A DNA stretch of 64,000 nucleotides from Flavobacterium tructae (GTDB lineage: Bacteria > Bacteroidota > Bacteroidia > Flavobacteriales > Flavobacteriaceae), in contig NZ_MUHH01000028.1 of NCBI RefSeq assembly GCF_002217475.1, positions 1-64,000 on the forward strand, in the 5' to 3' direction. The translations under genes and the position numbers were made by a program. The notes under the pieces are model-generated. The model had not been told where the DNA came from. It made no database searches and saw only the letters and a program-made list of their open reading frames with translations. Within the stretch, counting starts at the first letter, position 1, and each line of letters opens with the position of its first letter. This document shows positions 1 to 8,321 of this stretch, piece by piece.

Positions 1-66
1 GCCACGAATTCACGAATTAAAACCTTTTTAATTTCCTCAAAAAATTAAAATTCGTGAATTCGTGGC
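1..66. repeat. 18-bp perfect inverted repeat downstream of selO
   Basis: Positions 1-18 and 49-66 are perfect reverse complements around a 30-nt AT-rich loop. Each arm is itself two tandem copies of the octamer CACGAATT. It lies just past the selO stop codon and could act as a transcription terminator or be a dispersed Flavobacterium-type intergenic repeat. It has no convincing T-run on the selO strand, so I favour the repeat interpretation. Confidence 0.75.
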
Positions 67-73
67 TATAAAA

Positions 74-1642
74 TTAAGAACTGCAAGAAAGCATAGAACA
101 TCCAACTTTTGAGCGGGCCCAGTCCGGACGTTTGGCAAACCATTTTTGAAATTCAGGCTGTTCGTCATACGGTTTTTGCAGAAGTTGATACAATTCATCA
201 ATTAAAGAATAATCCTCCTGATCTGCGGCATCAATAGCCAATTGCGCCATATAATTTCGAAGTACGTACTTTGGATTTGTAGTGTTCATTTTTTCAGAAC
301 GTTCTTTATCTGAAAGCGTTTCAGTATGAAGTCTTTCGATATAAAGAGTAAACCATTTCTGCCATGATTCTAAAATTGTACCCGAAATTTGCTCAGGAAT
401 ATAAAACGAATCCTGAATTCTTTCGATTGCTTTTTCAGGAGAATCTGATTTTTGTACGCTGCTTAAATTTCGGAAAAAGATCGTCATGTCTGTTTCAGAT
501 AGTTGTAAAACAGTTTCCAAACCGTCAATTAACGTATTATCAGTTTCGGTTGAAATAAATAAGCCCAATTTGCTTAAAAACATATTCTTATAATCAGATT
601 CAAAATCAATCATAAAAGACTCCAGAATTTTTTCTAAAGGTTCTGCTTCATTGATTAAAGGGTAAATGGCATTGGCTAATTGGTACAAATTCCATTGCGC
701 AATCTGCGGTTGATTTCCAAAACGATATCTTCGGTATTGACTGTCGGTGGTATTTGGAGTCCAGTTTGGATCGTAATTTTCCAGCCAACCGTAAGGACCA
801 TAATCAATCGTAATTCCATGAATTGACATGTTGTCGGTATTCATTACTCCGTGTACAAAACCCACACGCTGCCAATGCAGAATCATTTCATGGGTTTTAT
901 CGGCTACTGTTTTAAAAAACTGTAGGTATTGCTCTTTAGGCTCTCCTTTTATTTCCGGGAAGTAGTATTTAATATTGTATTCCACAAACTGTTTTAAGTT
1001 TTGAAGCTCATTTCGGGCGGTCAGCATTTCAAAACTTCCAAAACGAATAAAGGAAGGAGCGACGCGACAAACAATTGCACCTTTTTCATAAGCGGCATTC
1101 CCATTGTATAACATATCACGTAAAACTTGATCTCCGGACAGCATAAGAGATAAGGATCGGGTAGTGGGAACTCCTAAATGATGCATGGCTTCGGCACATA
1201 AATACTCTCTTACGGACGAACGTAAAACAGCCAGGCCGTCAGCAGTTCGGGAGTACGGAGTTCTTCCGGCACCTTTTAATTGAAGCATAAAAAATGCATC
1301 GTTATGCGCCACTTCAGTTAAATTAATGGCACGGCCGTCACCCAATTGCCCTGCCCAGTTTCCAAACTGATGTCCGGCATAGCACATAGCAAACGGACGA
1401 GTTTCAGGTAATATTTCTTTCCCTGAAAAAACATTCAAAAAGGATTCGGACTTAATTTCATCAAGCGAAATTCCAACTGATTCCGCTACTTCTTGTGAAG
1501 TATGAATCAGTTTAGGATTGGATGGTTTTGTTGGATTTACATACGAGAAAAGTGCATTAGAAACCTGACGAACCTCGTTGGTTTCATTTGAGTCTGCGGG
1601 CAGCTCAGCAGTAAATCGGTTGTTTATTTTTAAATTTTTCAT
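74..1642 (-). CDS. selO: Protein adenylyltransferase SelO (YdiU family)
   Basis: SelO is a pseudokinase-fold enzyme that transfers AMP from ATP to Ser/Thr/Tyr of target proteins, in bacteria linked to oxidative stress. The 522-residue length fits the family. Visible motifs are QLKGAG with the ATP-contacting Lys at about residue 123, HGVMNTDN at 264-271 and the metal-binding Asp of DYGP at 280. The protein ends in Ser-Cys-Ser-Ser; the antepenultimate Cys sits where vertebrate SelO has selenocysteine. It is followed downstream by msrA in the same direction (81 bp separates the genes, with msrA to the right, so selO is the distal gene), which suits a shared role in redox stress. An ATG start is used. 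Confidence 0.93.
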   Translation of the reverse strand: MKNLKINNRFTAELPADSNETNEVRQVSNALFSYVNPTKPSNPKLIHTSQEVAESVGISLDEIKSESFLNVFSGKEILPETRPFAMCYAGHQFGNWAGQLGDGRAINLTEVAHNDAFFMLQLKGAGRTPYSRTADGLAVLRSSVREYLCAEAMHHLGVPTTRSLSLMLSGDQVLRDMLYNGNAAYEKGAIVCRVAPSFIRFGSFEMLTARNELQNLKQFVEYNIKYYFPEIKGEPKEQYLQFFKTVADKTHEMILHWQRVGFVHGVMNTDNMSIHGITIDYGPYGWLENYDPNWTPNTTDSQYRRYRFGNQPQIAQWNLYQLANAIYPLINEAEPLEKILESFMIDFESDYKNMFLSKLGLFISTETDNTLIDGLETVLQLSETDMTIFFRNLSSVQKSDSPEKAIERIQDSFYIPEQISGTILESWQKWFTLYIERLHTETLSDKERSEKMNTTNPKYVLRNYMAQLAIDAADQEDYSLIDELYQLLQKPYDEQPEFQKWFAKRPDWARSKVGCSMLSCSS

Positions 1643-1723
1643 TAGAATAATCTTTCTCTGATTTCAGATTAAAACGAGTTCTGTTTGTATTGTGTTATTT
1701 TAAAGTATGATAAAAATGTCTGC

Positions 1724-2257
1724 TTAATCCATTAATCGGTCGGCGTACATTTTTTTTAATTTATGAACTTTAGGATCAATTACGATCTGGCAGTAACGTG
1801 CATCCTGATTGTTGTTGTAGTAATTTTGATGGTCTGTTTCAGCTTCATAAAAAACTTCAAAAGGAACGAGCTGCGTTACAATCGGGTCTTCATAAAAAGT
1901 TTTTACTTCTTCAAAAACCTTTTCGGCAATCGCTTTCTGTTCTTCACTATGATATAAAACAATCGAGCGGTATTGTGTCCCGCTGTCTGCACCCTGACGG
2001 TTCAGGGTGGTAGGATCATGACTTGTCATAAATATGAAAATCAGGTCATGGTATGAAATTATGTCAGGATTAAAAACAACTTGTATGACTTCTGCATGGC
2101 CGGTTCTTCCGGTACACACTTCACGGTAGGGTGGATTTTTAATAAAACCTCCTGAATATCCTGATTTTAAGGATTCGACTCCCTTTAAACGCTGAATTAC
2201 AGCTTCAATACACCAAAAACATCCTCCACCAAAAGTGGCAACTGATAAATTCCCCAT
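1724..2257 (-). CDS. msrA: Peptide-methionine (S)-S-oxide reductase MsrA
   Basis: MsrA reduces methionine-S-sulfoxide in proteins back to methionine using thioredoxin. The 177-residue protein carries the catalytic signature GGCFWC at residues 11-16 (nucleophilic Cys13) near the N-terminus, and later the family blocks YSGG, GRTGHAE and YRS. It is a stand-alone MsrA domain without fused MsrB and without a signal peptide, so it should act in the cytoplasm. It precedes selO on the same strand; both deal with oxidative damage, and they may be co-transcribed. Confidence 0.94.
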   Translation of the reverse strand: MGNLSVATFGGGCFWCIEAVIQRLKGVESLKSGYSGGFIKNPPYREVCTGRTGHAEVIQVVFNPDIISYHDLIFIFMTSHDPTTLNRQGADSGTQYRSIVLYHSEEQKAIAEKVFEEVKTFYEDPIVTQLVPFEVFYEAETDHQNYYNNNQDARYCQIVIDPKVHKLKKMYADRLMD

Positions 2258-2408
2258 AGATAGTATTGTTCAAGTTTTAATATCCTATTAATCCGATAGA
2301 ATATTGTGATAAATTATAAATAAAAAGACAGTTAAAATAAAGATATTAAATAGTTTTTTGACGTTTGAAGTTTATAATTGATAAATTCGCAATTCTATAA
2401 AAAAGCAA

Positions 2409-2416
2409 TATATTTG
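2409..2416 (+). promoter_or_regulatory. -7 promoter box TATATTTG for the aminotransferase
   Basis: TATATTTG matches the Bacteroidota -7 consensus TAnnTTTG and lies 22 bp before the ATG at 2438. Because transcription would begin just after it, the upstream in-frame TTG at 2378 cannot be the start codon. The -33 TTG is not at ideal spacing. Confidence 0.6.
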
Positions 2417-2437
2417 CAATTAAACTCAGGCACACTA

Positions 2438-3925
2438 ATGAACAGCAAAAATAGTACCATCACTTTAGAAACCTATTTCCAGGATTTTAGAAAGAATATT
2501 GTAGGAATTAATCAGGAGTTTTCTTCTCCATTTGGCAAAAAGCAGATTATTTATACCGATTGGACTGCCAGCGGAAGGTTATACAGACCTATTGAAGAGA
2601 AAATTCTTAATGAATTCGGGCCTTTTGTAGCCAATACACATACAGAGACTACAGTGTCAGGTACTGCCATGACAAAAGCTTATCATCATGCCAGATCGAT
2701 CATTAAGCGTCATACCAATGCGAGCAATGATGATGTTTTAATTACAGATGGAACCGGAATGACGGGTGTTGTCAATAAATTTCAGCGTATTCTGGGGTTG
2801 AAAATCCCTGAGAACCTAAAAGATTGCACTGTTGTTCCTGCTGAAAAGCGCCCTGTTGTTTTTATTTCTCATATGGAGCATCATTCCAATCAAACTTCGT
2901 GGCTGGAAACCATTGCAGATGTTGAAATTATTCCATCTTGTGAAAAAGGGCTTTTTTGTCTGGATAATTTAAAGCAACTGTTAGAGAAATACAGTGAAAG
3001 AACTATTAAAATTGCTTCTATTACCTCCTGTTCGAATGTTACAGGTTTAAAAACACCGTTTCATGAAGCTGCAAAATTGATGCACAAGCACAATGGTGTT
3101 TGTTTTGTTGATTTTGCCTGTTCAGGACCTTATGTCGAAATCGATATGCATCCCCAAGATCCGGAAGCATACCTGGATGCAATTTTCTTTTCTCCACATA
3201 AATTTTTAGGAGGTCCCGGAACTTCAGGGGTTTTAATTTTTAATAAAAAGTTATACAACAATATGATTCCCGATTGTCCTGGCGGAGGTACGGTAAGCTG
3301 GACCAATCCATGGGGCGAACATAAATATATCGACAACATTGAGGATCGTGAAGATGGTGGTACTCCAGGTTTTCTTCAGGTAATTAAAACGGCGCTGGCA
3401 ATTGAGCTGAAAGAAGAAATGGGAATCGAGAATATTCTACAACGTGAACATGAAATTGTAGAGTATGTTTTTAATGAATTGGATACCGTTTCCAACATTA
3501 AAATTCTGGCAGGCCAACATAAGAACCGTTTAGGGGTTGTTTCGTTTTTTATTGAAAATCTTCATTTCAATTTAGGAGTGAAATTACTGAATGACAGATT
3601 CGGAATTCAAACCAGAGGAGGATGCAGTTGTGCGGGAACGTACGGGCATTTTCTGTTGCACGTAGATCAGGAAACATCTAATAAACTGGTGAATGAAATT
3701 ACGATTGGAGATTTAATTAAAAAACCGGGATGGATCAGAATGTCAATTCATCCAACTACTACCGATAAAGAAATTGCTTTTGTTTGTGAAAGCATTAAAG
3801 ATTTAGCGAAAAATCATGTGGAGTGGGCTTTGGACTATTCCTATAATAAAGATACAAATGAATTTGTTCACAAGAACGCCGGTTCGTTTGAAGACGATTT
3901 AGTGGCCGGATGGTTCAAATCATAA
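2438..3925 (+). CDS. Class V aminotransferase (cysteine desulfurase-like PLP enzyme)
   Basis: This is a fold-type I PLP enzyme of the aminotransferase class V / NifS-CsdA superfamily, about 495 residues from the ATG chosen here. Visible landmarks are the HMEHHSN cofactor-loop motif, the DFACSGPY block with the PLP-ring Asp, the FSPHKFLGG motif with the Schiff-base Lys, and a C-terminal RGGCSCAG loop containing cysteines like the sulfur-accepting loop of desulfurases. No iron-sulfur assembly genes are next to it, so this is not clearly an IscS/SufS; the substrate is unknown. The reading frame is open upstream to a TTG at 2378, but a promoter box at 2409-2416 argues for ATG 2438. It converges on the NTF2-like gene over a shared hairpin. 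Confidence 0.85.
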   Translation: MNSKNSTITLETYFQDFRKNIVGINQEFSSPFGKKQIIYTDWTASGRLYRPIEEKILNEFGPFVANTHTETTVSGTAMTKAYHHARSIIKRHTNASNDDVLITDGTGMTGVVNKFQRILGLKIPENLKDCTVVPAEKRPVVFISHMEHHSNQTSWLETIADVEIIPSCEKGLFCLDNLKQLLEKYSERTIKIASITSCSNVTGLKTPFHEAAKLMHKHNGVCFVDFACSGPYVEIDMHPQDPEAYLDAIFFSPHKFLGGPGTSGVLIFNKKLYNNMIPDCPGGGTVSWTNPWGEHKYIDNIEDREDGGTPGFLQVIKTALAIELKEEMGIENILQREHEIVEYVFNELDTVSNIKILAGQHKNRLGVVSFFIENLHFNLGVKLLNDRFGIQTRGGCSCAGTYGHFLLHVDQETSNKLVNEITIGDLIKKPGWIRMSIHPTTTDKEIAFVCESIKDLAKNHVEWALDYSYNKDTNEFVHKNAGSFEDDLVAGWFKS

Positions 3926-3937
3926 AAATACATCAAT

Positions 3938-3962
3938 CAGACAGGTTTTAAGAACCTGTCTG
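3938..3962. terminator. Bidirectional hairpin between convergent genes
   Basis: CAGACAGGTT (3938-3947) pairs perfectly with AACCTGTCTG (3953-3962). It sits between the aminotransferase and the converging NTF2-like gene. The same ACAGGTTTT/AAAACCTGT core recurs near 21.55 kb and 63.07 kb, so it belongs to a dispersed repeat family. The stop codon of the minus-strand gene is inside its loop. Confidence 0.65.
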
Positions 3963-4427
3963 GTTTGCCTGAAATTTTTTTAAGGACAAGAGTGCCTGTT
4001 CTTGAATTTTTCCTTGAAAAAATCCTGTCCAGCCCATTAAGTATCCGGTAAAACCGAAAGCCTGTTTCGACCATTTCCAAACATCGAAACTATCTGTGTG
4101 TTTGATAATAAGACCATCCTGAAAAGCAAATTCAGCAGAAATACGATTGATTACCTTTCTGTTGGTTTTGCTAAAATTATAAGTCGCAACCCATTTAGCA
4201 CTGCCCGAAGAATCATCGGCTTTAATATCTGAAAATTCGATTTTAATGTTGCCTTTACTTTTCAAAATCAACATTTCCCACATTTTAGAAACCTGCTCTT
4301 CTTTTAGTAAACCAAAGGCCGGATCGATAAAATGAATTTTTGGATGGTAACATTCGCTCATTGTTTTAGCGTCGGCATTGGCAAAAGCAGTATAGAATTT
4401 TGTAATTAAAGCTTCATTCGAATTCAT
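3948..4427 (-). CDS. NTF2-like (SnoaL-type) protein
   Basis: A 159-residue protein with the cone-shaped NTF2/SnoaL pattern: an N-terminal helix (ALITKFYTAFANADA), CYHPKIHFIDPAF, and later the KWVATYNFSK and DSFDVWKWS strands. Members are small-molecule binding domains or isomerase-like proteins; no specific activity can be assigned. It has no signal peptide. It is the last gene of a minus-strand run of five, 51 bp after the exported-protein gene. The last residues (TGS) and the stop codon are provided by the GACAGGTT hairpin repeat, so the natural C-terminus may have been altered by the repeat. Confidence 0.75.
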   Translation of the reverse strand: MNSNEALITKFYTAFANADAKTMSECYHPKIHFIDPAFGLLKEEQVSKMWEMLILKSKGNIKIEFSDIKADDSSGSAKWVATYNFSKTNRKVINRISAEFAFQDGLIIKHTDSFDVWKWSKQAFGFTGYLMGWTGFFQGKIQEQALLSLKKFQANQTGS

Positions 4428-4478
4428 AAAAATTTGTTTAGATTATAAATATAGAATTTATTGTACTAAAAAAAGTAC

Positions 4479-5006
4479 TTACAGCACACTAATTGCGGCT
4501 GCAGTGTCAAAAGTTTTTTTAGATTTATCGAATGCTGTCGAAAAATACGCCATTCTGTTTAAAGCGGTAAAGTAACCGGTTTGGTCACCAAAAGCGGCTG
4601 TATTGTTCCCTTTAATGATAAATCGGATGGCTTTAATGTCTGTTTTCTTTAGTTTTACCATTTCGGCAGGGGTGAAATAGTAATAAGCAGTAGTCTTTCC
4701 ATCAAGGGTTTCTTTGATGTTTTTGTCCACACAAGCAATTACATCTCCGTTAACAAGGTCAACATATACACCTCCTGAGATTTGAGTTTTATCATTAGAA
4801 ATTCCTATTGATAGTTTTAAAACCCCTCCTTTATCTGTTTTCGCAATCTGAACTTCCGTTTCGCCAGTAAACACATATTTTTCACAAATAAAAGTATAAC
4901 TGGTTGTTGCCGGAAATGGTTTAGAGCCTTTTATACTTACGGTTTGCTGTGCATTTATGAAACCGGAAATTAACAATACGATTAAAAGAGGCAGTTTTAA
5001 ATTCAT
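4479..5006 (-). CDS. Exported protein of unknown function
   Basis: A 175-residue protein starting with a clear Sec signal peptide (MNLKLPLLIVLLISGFINA, cleavage before QQT), so it is periplasmic or outer-membrane associated. The mature part is predicted mostly beta and contains no motif I recognise. It sits 10 bp after a lipoprotein gene in a five-gene operon that also holds an M23 peptidase and a spermidine-synthase-like protein, which gives no firm hint about its job. Confidence 0.75.
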   Translation of the reverse strand: MNLKLPLLIVLLISGFINAQQTVSIKGSKPFPATTSYTFICEKYVFTGETEVQIAKTDKGGVLKLSIGISNDKTQISGGVYVDLVNGDVIACVDKNIKETLDGKTTAYYYFTPAEMVKLKKTDIKAIRFIIKGNNTAAFGDQTGYFTALNRMAYFSTAFDKSKKTFDTAAAISVL

Positions 5007-5016
5007 AGGTTTTACT

Positions 5017-5493
5017 TTATTGTTCTGTTACTTTTGAGTCAAATTTTTCGTCCCAATCCATTGATTTTATTGCTGAGATCAGATTGTCTTCATTTACAAA
5101 AATGCGCAATTCTTTATTGGCTACTTTTTTGGTGTACAGCGCATGATATCGATAAATAACCTCTTGCTTTGTTCTGTAAACACCGTCAAGTTTTAAATCG
5201 ATGAAACTTCCATAGTATTGCCTGAACCTTTGACAGGTTTTGGTCAGACGTTCTTCGGTCGTATTCTCCATTACCGATTTGGTGACTTCAGTCTCGTTAA
5301 AAGGTTTGAATTTTGAGGAATTGCAGGTTTCCAGTACCCTTTTTCCTAATTCATACGCTTTTTTCTGCTGATTGGAATTTATTTCGGCAGCAGTGACTTT
5401 CTTGATCTTTAAATCTTCAGTATCTCTGTGGATTGTTTTCGATTTACATCCCAATAACAACAACAAACATATAATCAATCCTGCTTTCTTCAT
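5017..5493 (-). CDS. Small lipoprotein of unknown function
   Basis: A 158-residue protein whose N-terminus MKKAGLIICLLLLLGC ends in a canonical lipobox (LLGC), so it should be lipidated at Cys16. The remainder is charged and helical/beta mixed, with no recognised domain. It is 6 bp downstream of the M23 peptidase gene and 10 bp upstream of the exported-protein gene, so it is almost certainly co-transcribed with them. Confidence 0.78.
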   Translation of the reverse strand: MKKAGLIICLLLLLGCKSKTIHRDTEDLKIKKVTAAEINSNQQKKAYELGKRVLETCNSSKFKPFNETEVTKSVMENTTEERLTKTCQRFRQYYGSFIDLKLDGVYRTKQEVIYRYHALYTKKVANKELRIFVNEDNLISAIKSMDWDEKFDSKVTEQ

Positions 5494-5499
5494 AACTAT

Positions 5500-6177
5500 T
5501 TAAGTAATTTTTAATAATAAGTTGGGGTCAGGGCAATTTTCAATGTAAAAGTTCAAATCGTTGGTATTACAGACTCCCGGATAATCACCGGAGTAGTTTT
5601 CGATGTTTCGAATAATTTGAAAGTGTACGTGTGGAGGATAGTCTCCGTTAACGGACGAACTTCCCAAGGTTCCAATCTTTTGACCTTTACTAAAAAATGT
5701 CCCAACACTGAGGTTCTCTATACTTTCTAACGATAAATGTCCGTATAAAGTATAAAATTTCTCATTTTCTATCCGATGCTCTAAAATAATGGTCGGACCA
5801 TAATCACCCAGACCTATATTGTTTTTAAAGCTGTGCACTTTTCCATCAAGCGGTGCCAGAACTGCTGTATCCGCTTTTGTCCATAAGTCCAGTCCTATAT
5901 GAATGTTGCGTTCCGGAATAGAACTGTTTTTAAAAATAGTACTACGCTGATAAAGAGTTCTTCCTTCAATATAACCGCCAAAAGCTACTTCGGCATCGTT
6001 TTTTTTTAAGTAGTCTGAAATAAAATCTTCAAATTCCTGGGTGCAGGTAGGTTTAAAATCAGCGAGTTCCTGATTGGTTACGGATAAATCTAAAGGGATG
6101 TATTTTGAAATATCAATGGAAGAATCTATTATTTTGGTGGGAGGTAGGGCTTTTAAAATAGAGGCAAGAGGTTTCAT
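5500..6177 (-). CDS. M23/LytM-type metallopeptidase domain protein
   Basis: M23 enzymes are zinc peptidases that cut peptidoglycan cross-bridges or peptide stems. In this 225-residue protein the zinc site is complete: His93 and Asp97 in HIGLD, and His183/His185 in the HVH motif, with the YGHLS block at 145-149. Unlike most M23 proteins it shows no signal peptide or membrane segment, so how or whether it reaches the cell wall is unclear. It starts 4 bp after the stop of the upstream methyltransferase-fold gene, showing tight operon coupling. Confidence 0.85.
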   Translation of the reverse strand: MKPLASILKALPPTKIIDSSIDISKYIPLDLSVTNQELADFKPTCTQEFEDFISDYLKKNDAEVAFGGYIEGRTLYQRSTIFKNSSIPERNIHIGLDLWTKADTAVLAPLDGKVHSFKNNIGLGDYGPTIILEHRIENEKFYTLYGHLSLESIENLSVGTFFSKGQKIGTLGSSSVNGDYPPHVHFQIIRNIENYSGDYPGVCNTNDLNFYIENCPDPNLLLKIT

Positions 6178-6181
6178 AAAT

Positions 6182-6847
6182 TTAAACTACTTTTTCGATA
6201 ATTATTAATTCATTGTGAGCTTCAACTCGTGGGAGCATTTTTGAAGCAAACAGTTTGGGGTCAATTTCAGAAATGTATTTTTGGTTTCGAACATTATGCG
6301 CTTCATCTAAAATCATTGTATTAAATAAAACAAATCCGTGATTTTGCAATAAGGAACAGATACGTTCGCTAAAAAAACGTTCGAATAAAAAATTAGGCAT
6401 TTTGATATCTTCAAAAATATCAATAATAATTAAATTATATTTATTTTTTGTTTTTAAAACAAACTCAAAAGCGTCATCAATTACCACTTCCAGTTGTTTG
6501 ATTTCATTCAGATTGAAATACTCATTGGCTATTTTAATCATTTCGGGGTCAATTTCTACTCCGGTAATTCTACCTTTATATTGAATTTCGTCCACCAAAG
6601 TTTTAACGACGCTTCCTCCGGCAACTCCCAATAATAAAATATGATCCATTTTAAGAATGGCATCGTATCCAATATTTCGAAGACCATATCTTAAGATACG
6701 TTGCAGGCTTCCATAAGAGTAATTTGTATTTTCAGAATCAAGGACCAGTTCGCCGTTGGCCCAGGTAACTTCGATAATTTTGCTTCTTTGTGATTTTTTT
6801 TTGAATATTTTTATAGGAACAATATAACTGAACAATTTTTGGATCAT
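6182..6847 (-). CDS. Spermidine-synthase-like / SAM-binding protein
   Basis: A 221-residue Rossmann-fold protein of the spermidine synthase (SpeE) superfamily. The nucleotide-binding motif I is LLLGVAGGSVVK at about 72-83, followed by an acidic strand end (GVEIDPEM) and IIDDA/IIDIFED. True spermidine synthases have an N-terminal beta domain and a gatekeeper DTTDP-like loop that I do not see; fused or orphan homologues often have unknown methyl- or aminopropyl-transfer activity. It is the first gene of the five-gene operon (4 bp before the M23 gene). The arginine decarboxylase is 10 kb away, so a polyamine role is only speculative. Confidence 0.75.
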   Translation of the reverse strand: MIQKLFSYIVPIKIFKKKSQRSKIIEVTWANGELVLDSENTNYSYGSLQRILRYGLRNIGYDAILKMDHILLLGVAGGSVVKTLVDEIQYKGRITGVEIDPEMIKIANEYFNLNEIKQLEVVIDDAFEFVLKTKNKYNLIIIDIFEDIKMPNFLFERFFSERICSLLQNHGFVLFNTMILDEAHNVRNQKYISEIDPKLFASKMLPRVEAHNELIIIEKVV

Positions 6848-6910
6848 TTTAAATGCTTTTACTCAAAAATACCACTTTAAATCTTTTATTTTGCAGTAAA
6901 AAAGTAATTA

Positions 6911-7462
6911 ATGAAAAAGCGATTGTACAAATTCATTTTTTTTAAGCTAATGGGCTGGAAAATAGTAGGGATTGAAAATGCTGAAGTGAAAAAATGTGTG
7001 ATGATGGTAATGCCGCATACAAGCAATCATGATTTTTATTTAGGAATTTTTACTCGTGGAATTTCTGGTTTGGAGATGAATTGGGTAGGAAAGAAAGAAT
7101 TATTCCGCTTTCCGTTTGGATATTATTTCAGAAATGTGGGAGGAGAGCCGATTGATCGCACCGGTGGATTGAATAAAGTAGAATTAATTGCTGCGATTTT
7201 TGACCGTAAAGAGGTTTTTCGCCTGGCTGTAGCTCCCGAAGGAACTCGTAAAGGTGTTAAAGAATTAAAAAGTGGTTTTTACTATATTGCCCTTAAGGCA
7301 AATGTGCCCATTATTCCTGTCGCTTTTGACTGGGGGAAAAAAGAAGTTAATTTAGGAAAGCCATTTCTTCCAACGGGAGATTATGATTGTGATTTGAGTG
7401 TGTTGAAAAAACACTACGACGGAGTTTTGGGTAAAATTCCTGAAAACGGATTTTGGAGTTGA
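6911..7462 (+). CDS. 1-acyl-glycerol-3-phosphate acyltransferase family (PlsC-like)
   Basis: A 183-residue acyltransferase. The catalytic H-X4-D motif is present as HTSNHD (residues 36-41) and the phosphate-binding block as APEGTRK (about 117-123), with the conserved IPVAFDW region after it. This short form, common in Bacteroidota, lacks long N-terminal membrane helices. It should acylate a lysophospholipid or related lipid at the membrane surface. It is divergent from the spermidine-synthase-like gene with 63 bp between start codons, so the two promoters overlap. Confidence 0.88.
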   Translation: MKKRLYKFIFFKLMGWKIVGIENAEVKKCVMMVMPHTSNHDFYLGIFTRGISGLEMNWVGKKELFRFPFGYYFRNVGGEPIDRTGGLNKVELIAAIFDRKEVFRLAVAPEGTRKGVKELKSGFYYIALKANVPIIPVAFDWGKKEVNLGKPFLPTGDYDCDLSVLKKHYDGVLGKIPENGFWS

Positions 7463-7547
7463 TTTTTTTTACTGTAGATCCCATCACGTGAGAATCGCTT
7501 AAATGAAAAATAATTTTAAAGTTTTTCAAATACTCAAAAAAATCAAA

Positions 7548-8009
7548 CTAGGGAACGTAAGTCTTGAAAGTTCCGTTTTTATAAAATACAACTATCTTTT
7601 CAATTTCATTTTCTGCCGCATTCAAATTTTGATTTTTAATTTCTGCAGAGGATACATTTTTCGTTTTTGTATTTTCTGATAAAGAATTTCCTGAAGCAGA
7701 ATTTTCGTCCGATGGAATAGGGGAAAAAGATTTTGCAAATTCAGACACCGATTCATTTTTTTTTAGATCGGCACTGTCTTCTGTTTTTGGAAAATTTCCT
7801 GTACCATTTAAAATCCAGTATAAATCAATTTCAGGAAAAACCTCCAAAATCTTGAGTACAAAATCTAAGCTGGGTTTGTTTCTGCCGGAAAGCAGGTGAG
7901 ACATACTGGAACGCTGAACTCCGATTCGATCTGCGAAAGAAGAAGCATTTAAGGTGTAATAATCTAGTATAATTTCAAGCCGTTTTACAAAATCGTCGAT
8001 GTTTACCAT
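7548..8009 (-). CDS. XRE-family (Cro/CI-type) transcriptional regulator
   Basis: A 153-residue regulator. Residues about 6-62 form a lambda-repressor-type helix-turn-helix (FADRIGVQRSSMSHLLSGRN with the downstream NKPSLDF block), followed by the DLYWILNGTG motif typical of Bacteroidota XRE proteins, then a low-complexity Ser/Asn/Lys linker and a short hydrophobic C-terminal strand. It is divergent from the M14 peptidase gene. Copies of GTTTAC-N4-GTAAAC cover both its own -7 box and start codon and the peptidase promoter, so it very probably represses itself and its neighbour. Confidence 0.9.
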   Translation of the reverse strand: MVNIDDFVKRLEIILDYYTLNASSFADRIGVQRSSMSHLLSGRNKPSLDFVLKILEVFPEIDLYWILNGTGNFPKTEDSADLKKNESVSEFAKSFSPIPSDENSASGNSLSENTKTKNVSSAEIKNQNLNAAENEIEKIVVFYKNGTFKTYVP

Positions 8010-8051
8010 TGTAAATTACTGTTTAGAAATCCGTTGTTTACAAATGTAATC
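8001..8051 (-). promoter_or_regulatory. Promoter of the XRE gene with two operator palindromes
   Basis: On the minus strand TTG-N20-TACATTTG forms a promoter (-7 box at 8041-8048). One operator-like site, GTTTACaaatGTAATC, covers this box at 8036-8051; a second, GTTTACcattGTAAAT, at 8001-8016 covers the ATG (8007-8009). Start-to-start spacing is 35 bp. The arrangement indicates autorepression. Confidence 0.7.
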
Positions 8052-8235
8052 AAAAGCAGTACACAAAACAATTTAAGAGTTGAAAATCTTCAATTAAGTC
8101 TTGAAGTAGTGTATTTATTACTTTAAGTTGTTGTGGTTAATTTATTGAAAAGTAAATAATTGAATTTTATAAATTATAGTTATGGCTAATATTTATTGAT
8201 GGCAAGAAAGTCGCTTTAGAAACAGGGCGAAAACT

Positions 8236-8308
8236 GTTTACAATTCTAAATTAATTTGTTTACAAATCATTTACAATTGTAAAAATAAAGATGTTTACTT
8301 TTGTAAAC
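8236..8308 (+). promoter_or_regulatory. Operator array and promoter of the M14 peptidase gene
   Basis: Four GTTTAC-type elements precede the peptidase gene: 8236-8251 (GTTTACaattCTAAAT), a half-site at 8258-8263, 8269-8284 (ATTTACaattGTAAAA) and a perfect 6-4-6 palindrome GTTTACttttGTAAAC at 8293-8308. The last one contains the -7 box TACTTTTG (8296-8303), 19 bp before the ATG. Binding there would block RNA polymerase. The likely binder is the XRE regulator encoded divergently. Confidence 0.7.
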
Positions 8309-8321
8309 TAATCAAAATAAG

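Noticed and set aside
74-90. Selenocysteine in SelO
   Set aside because: The conserved position near the C-terminus is an ordinary Cys codon before the stop; no in-frame TGA recoding is needed.
2378-2437. TTG start 60 bp upstream for the aminotransferase
   Set aside because: A promoter box at 2409-2416 lies within this extension; transcription would start after it.
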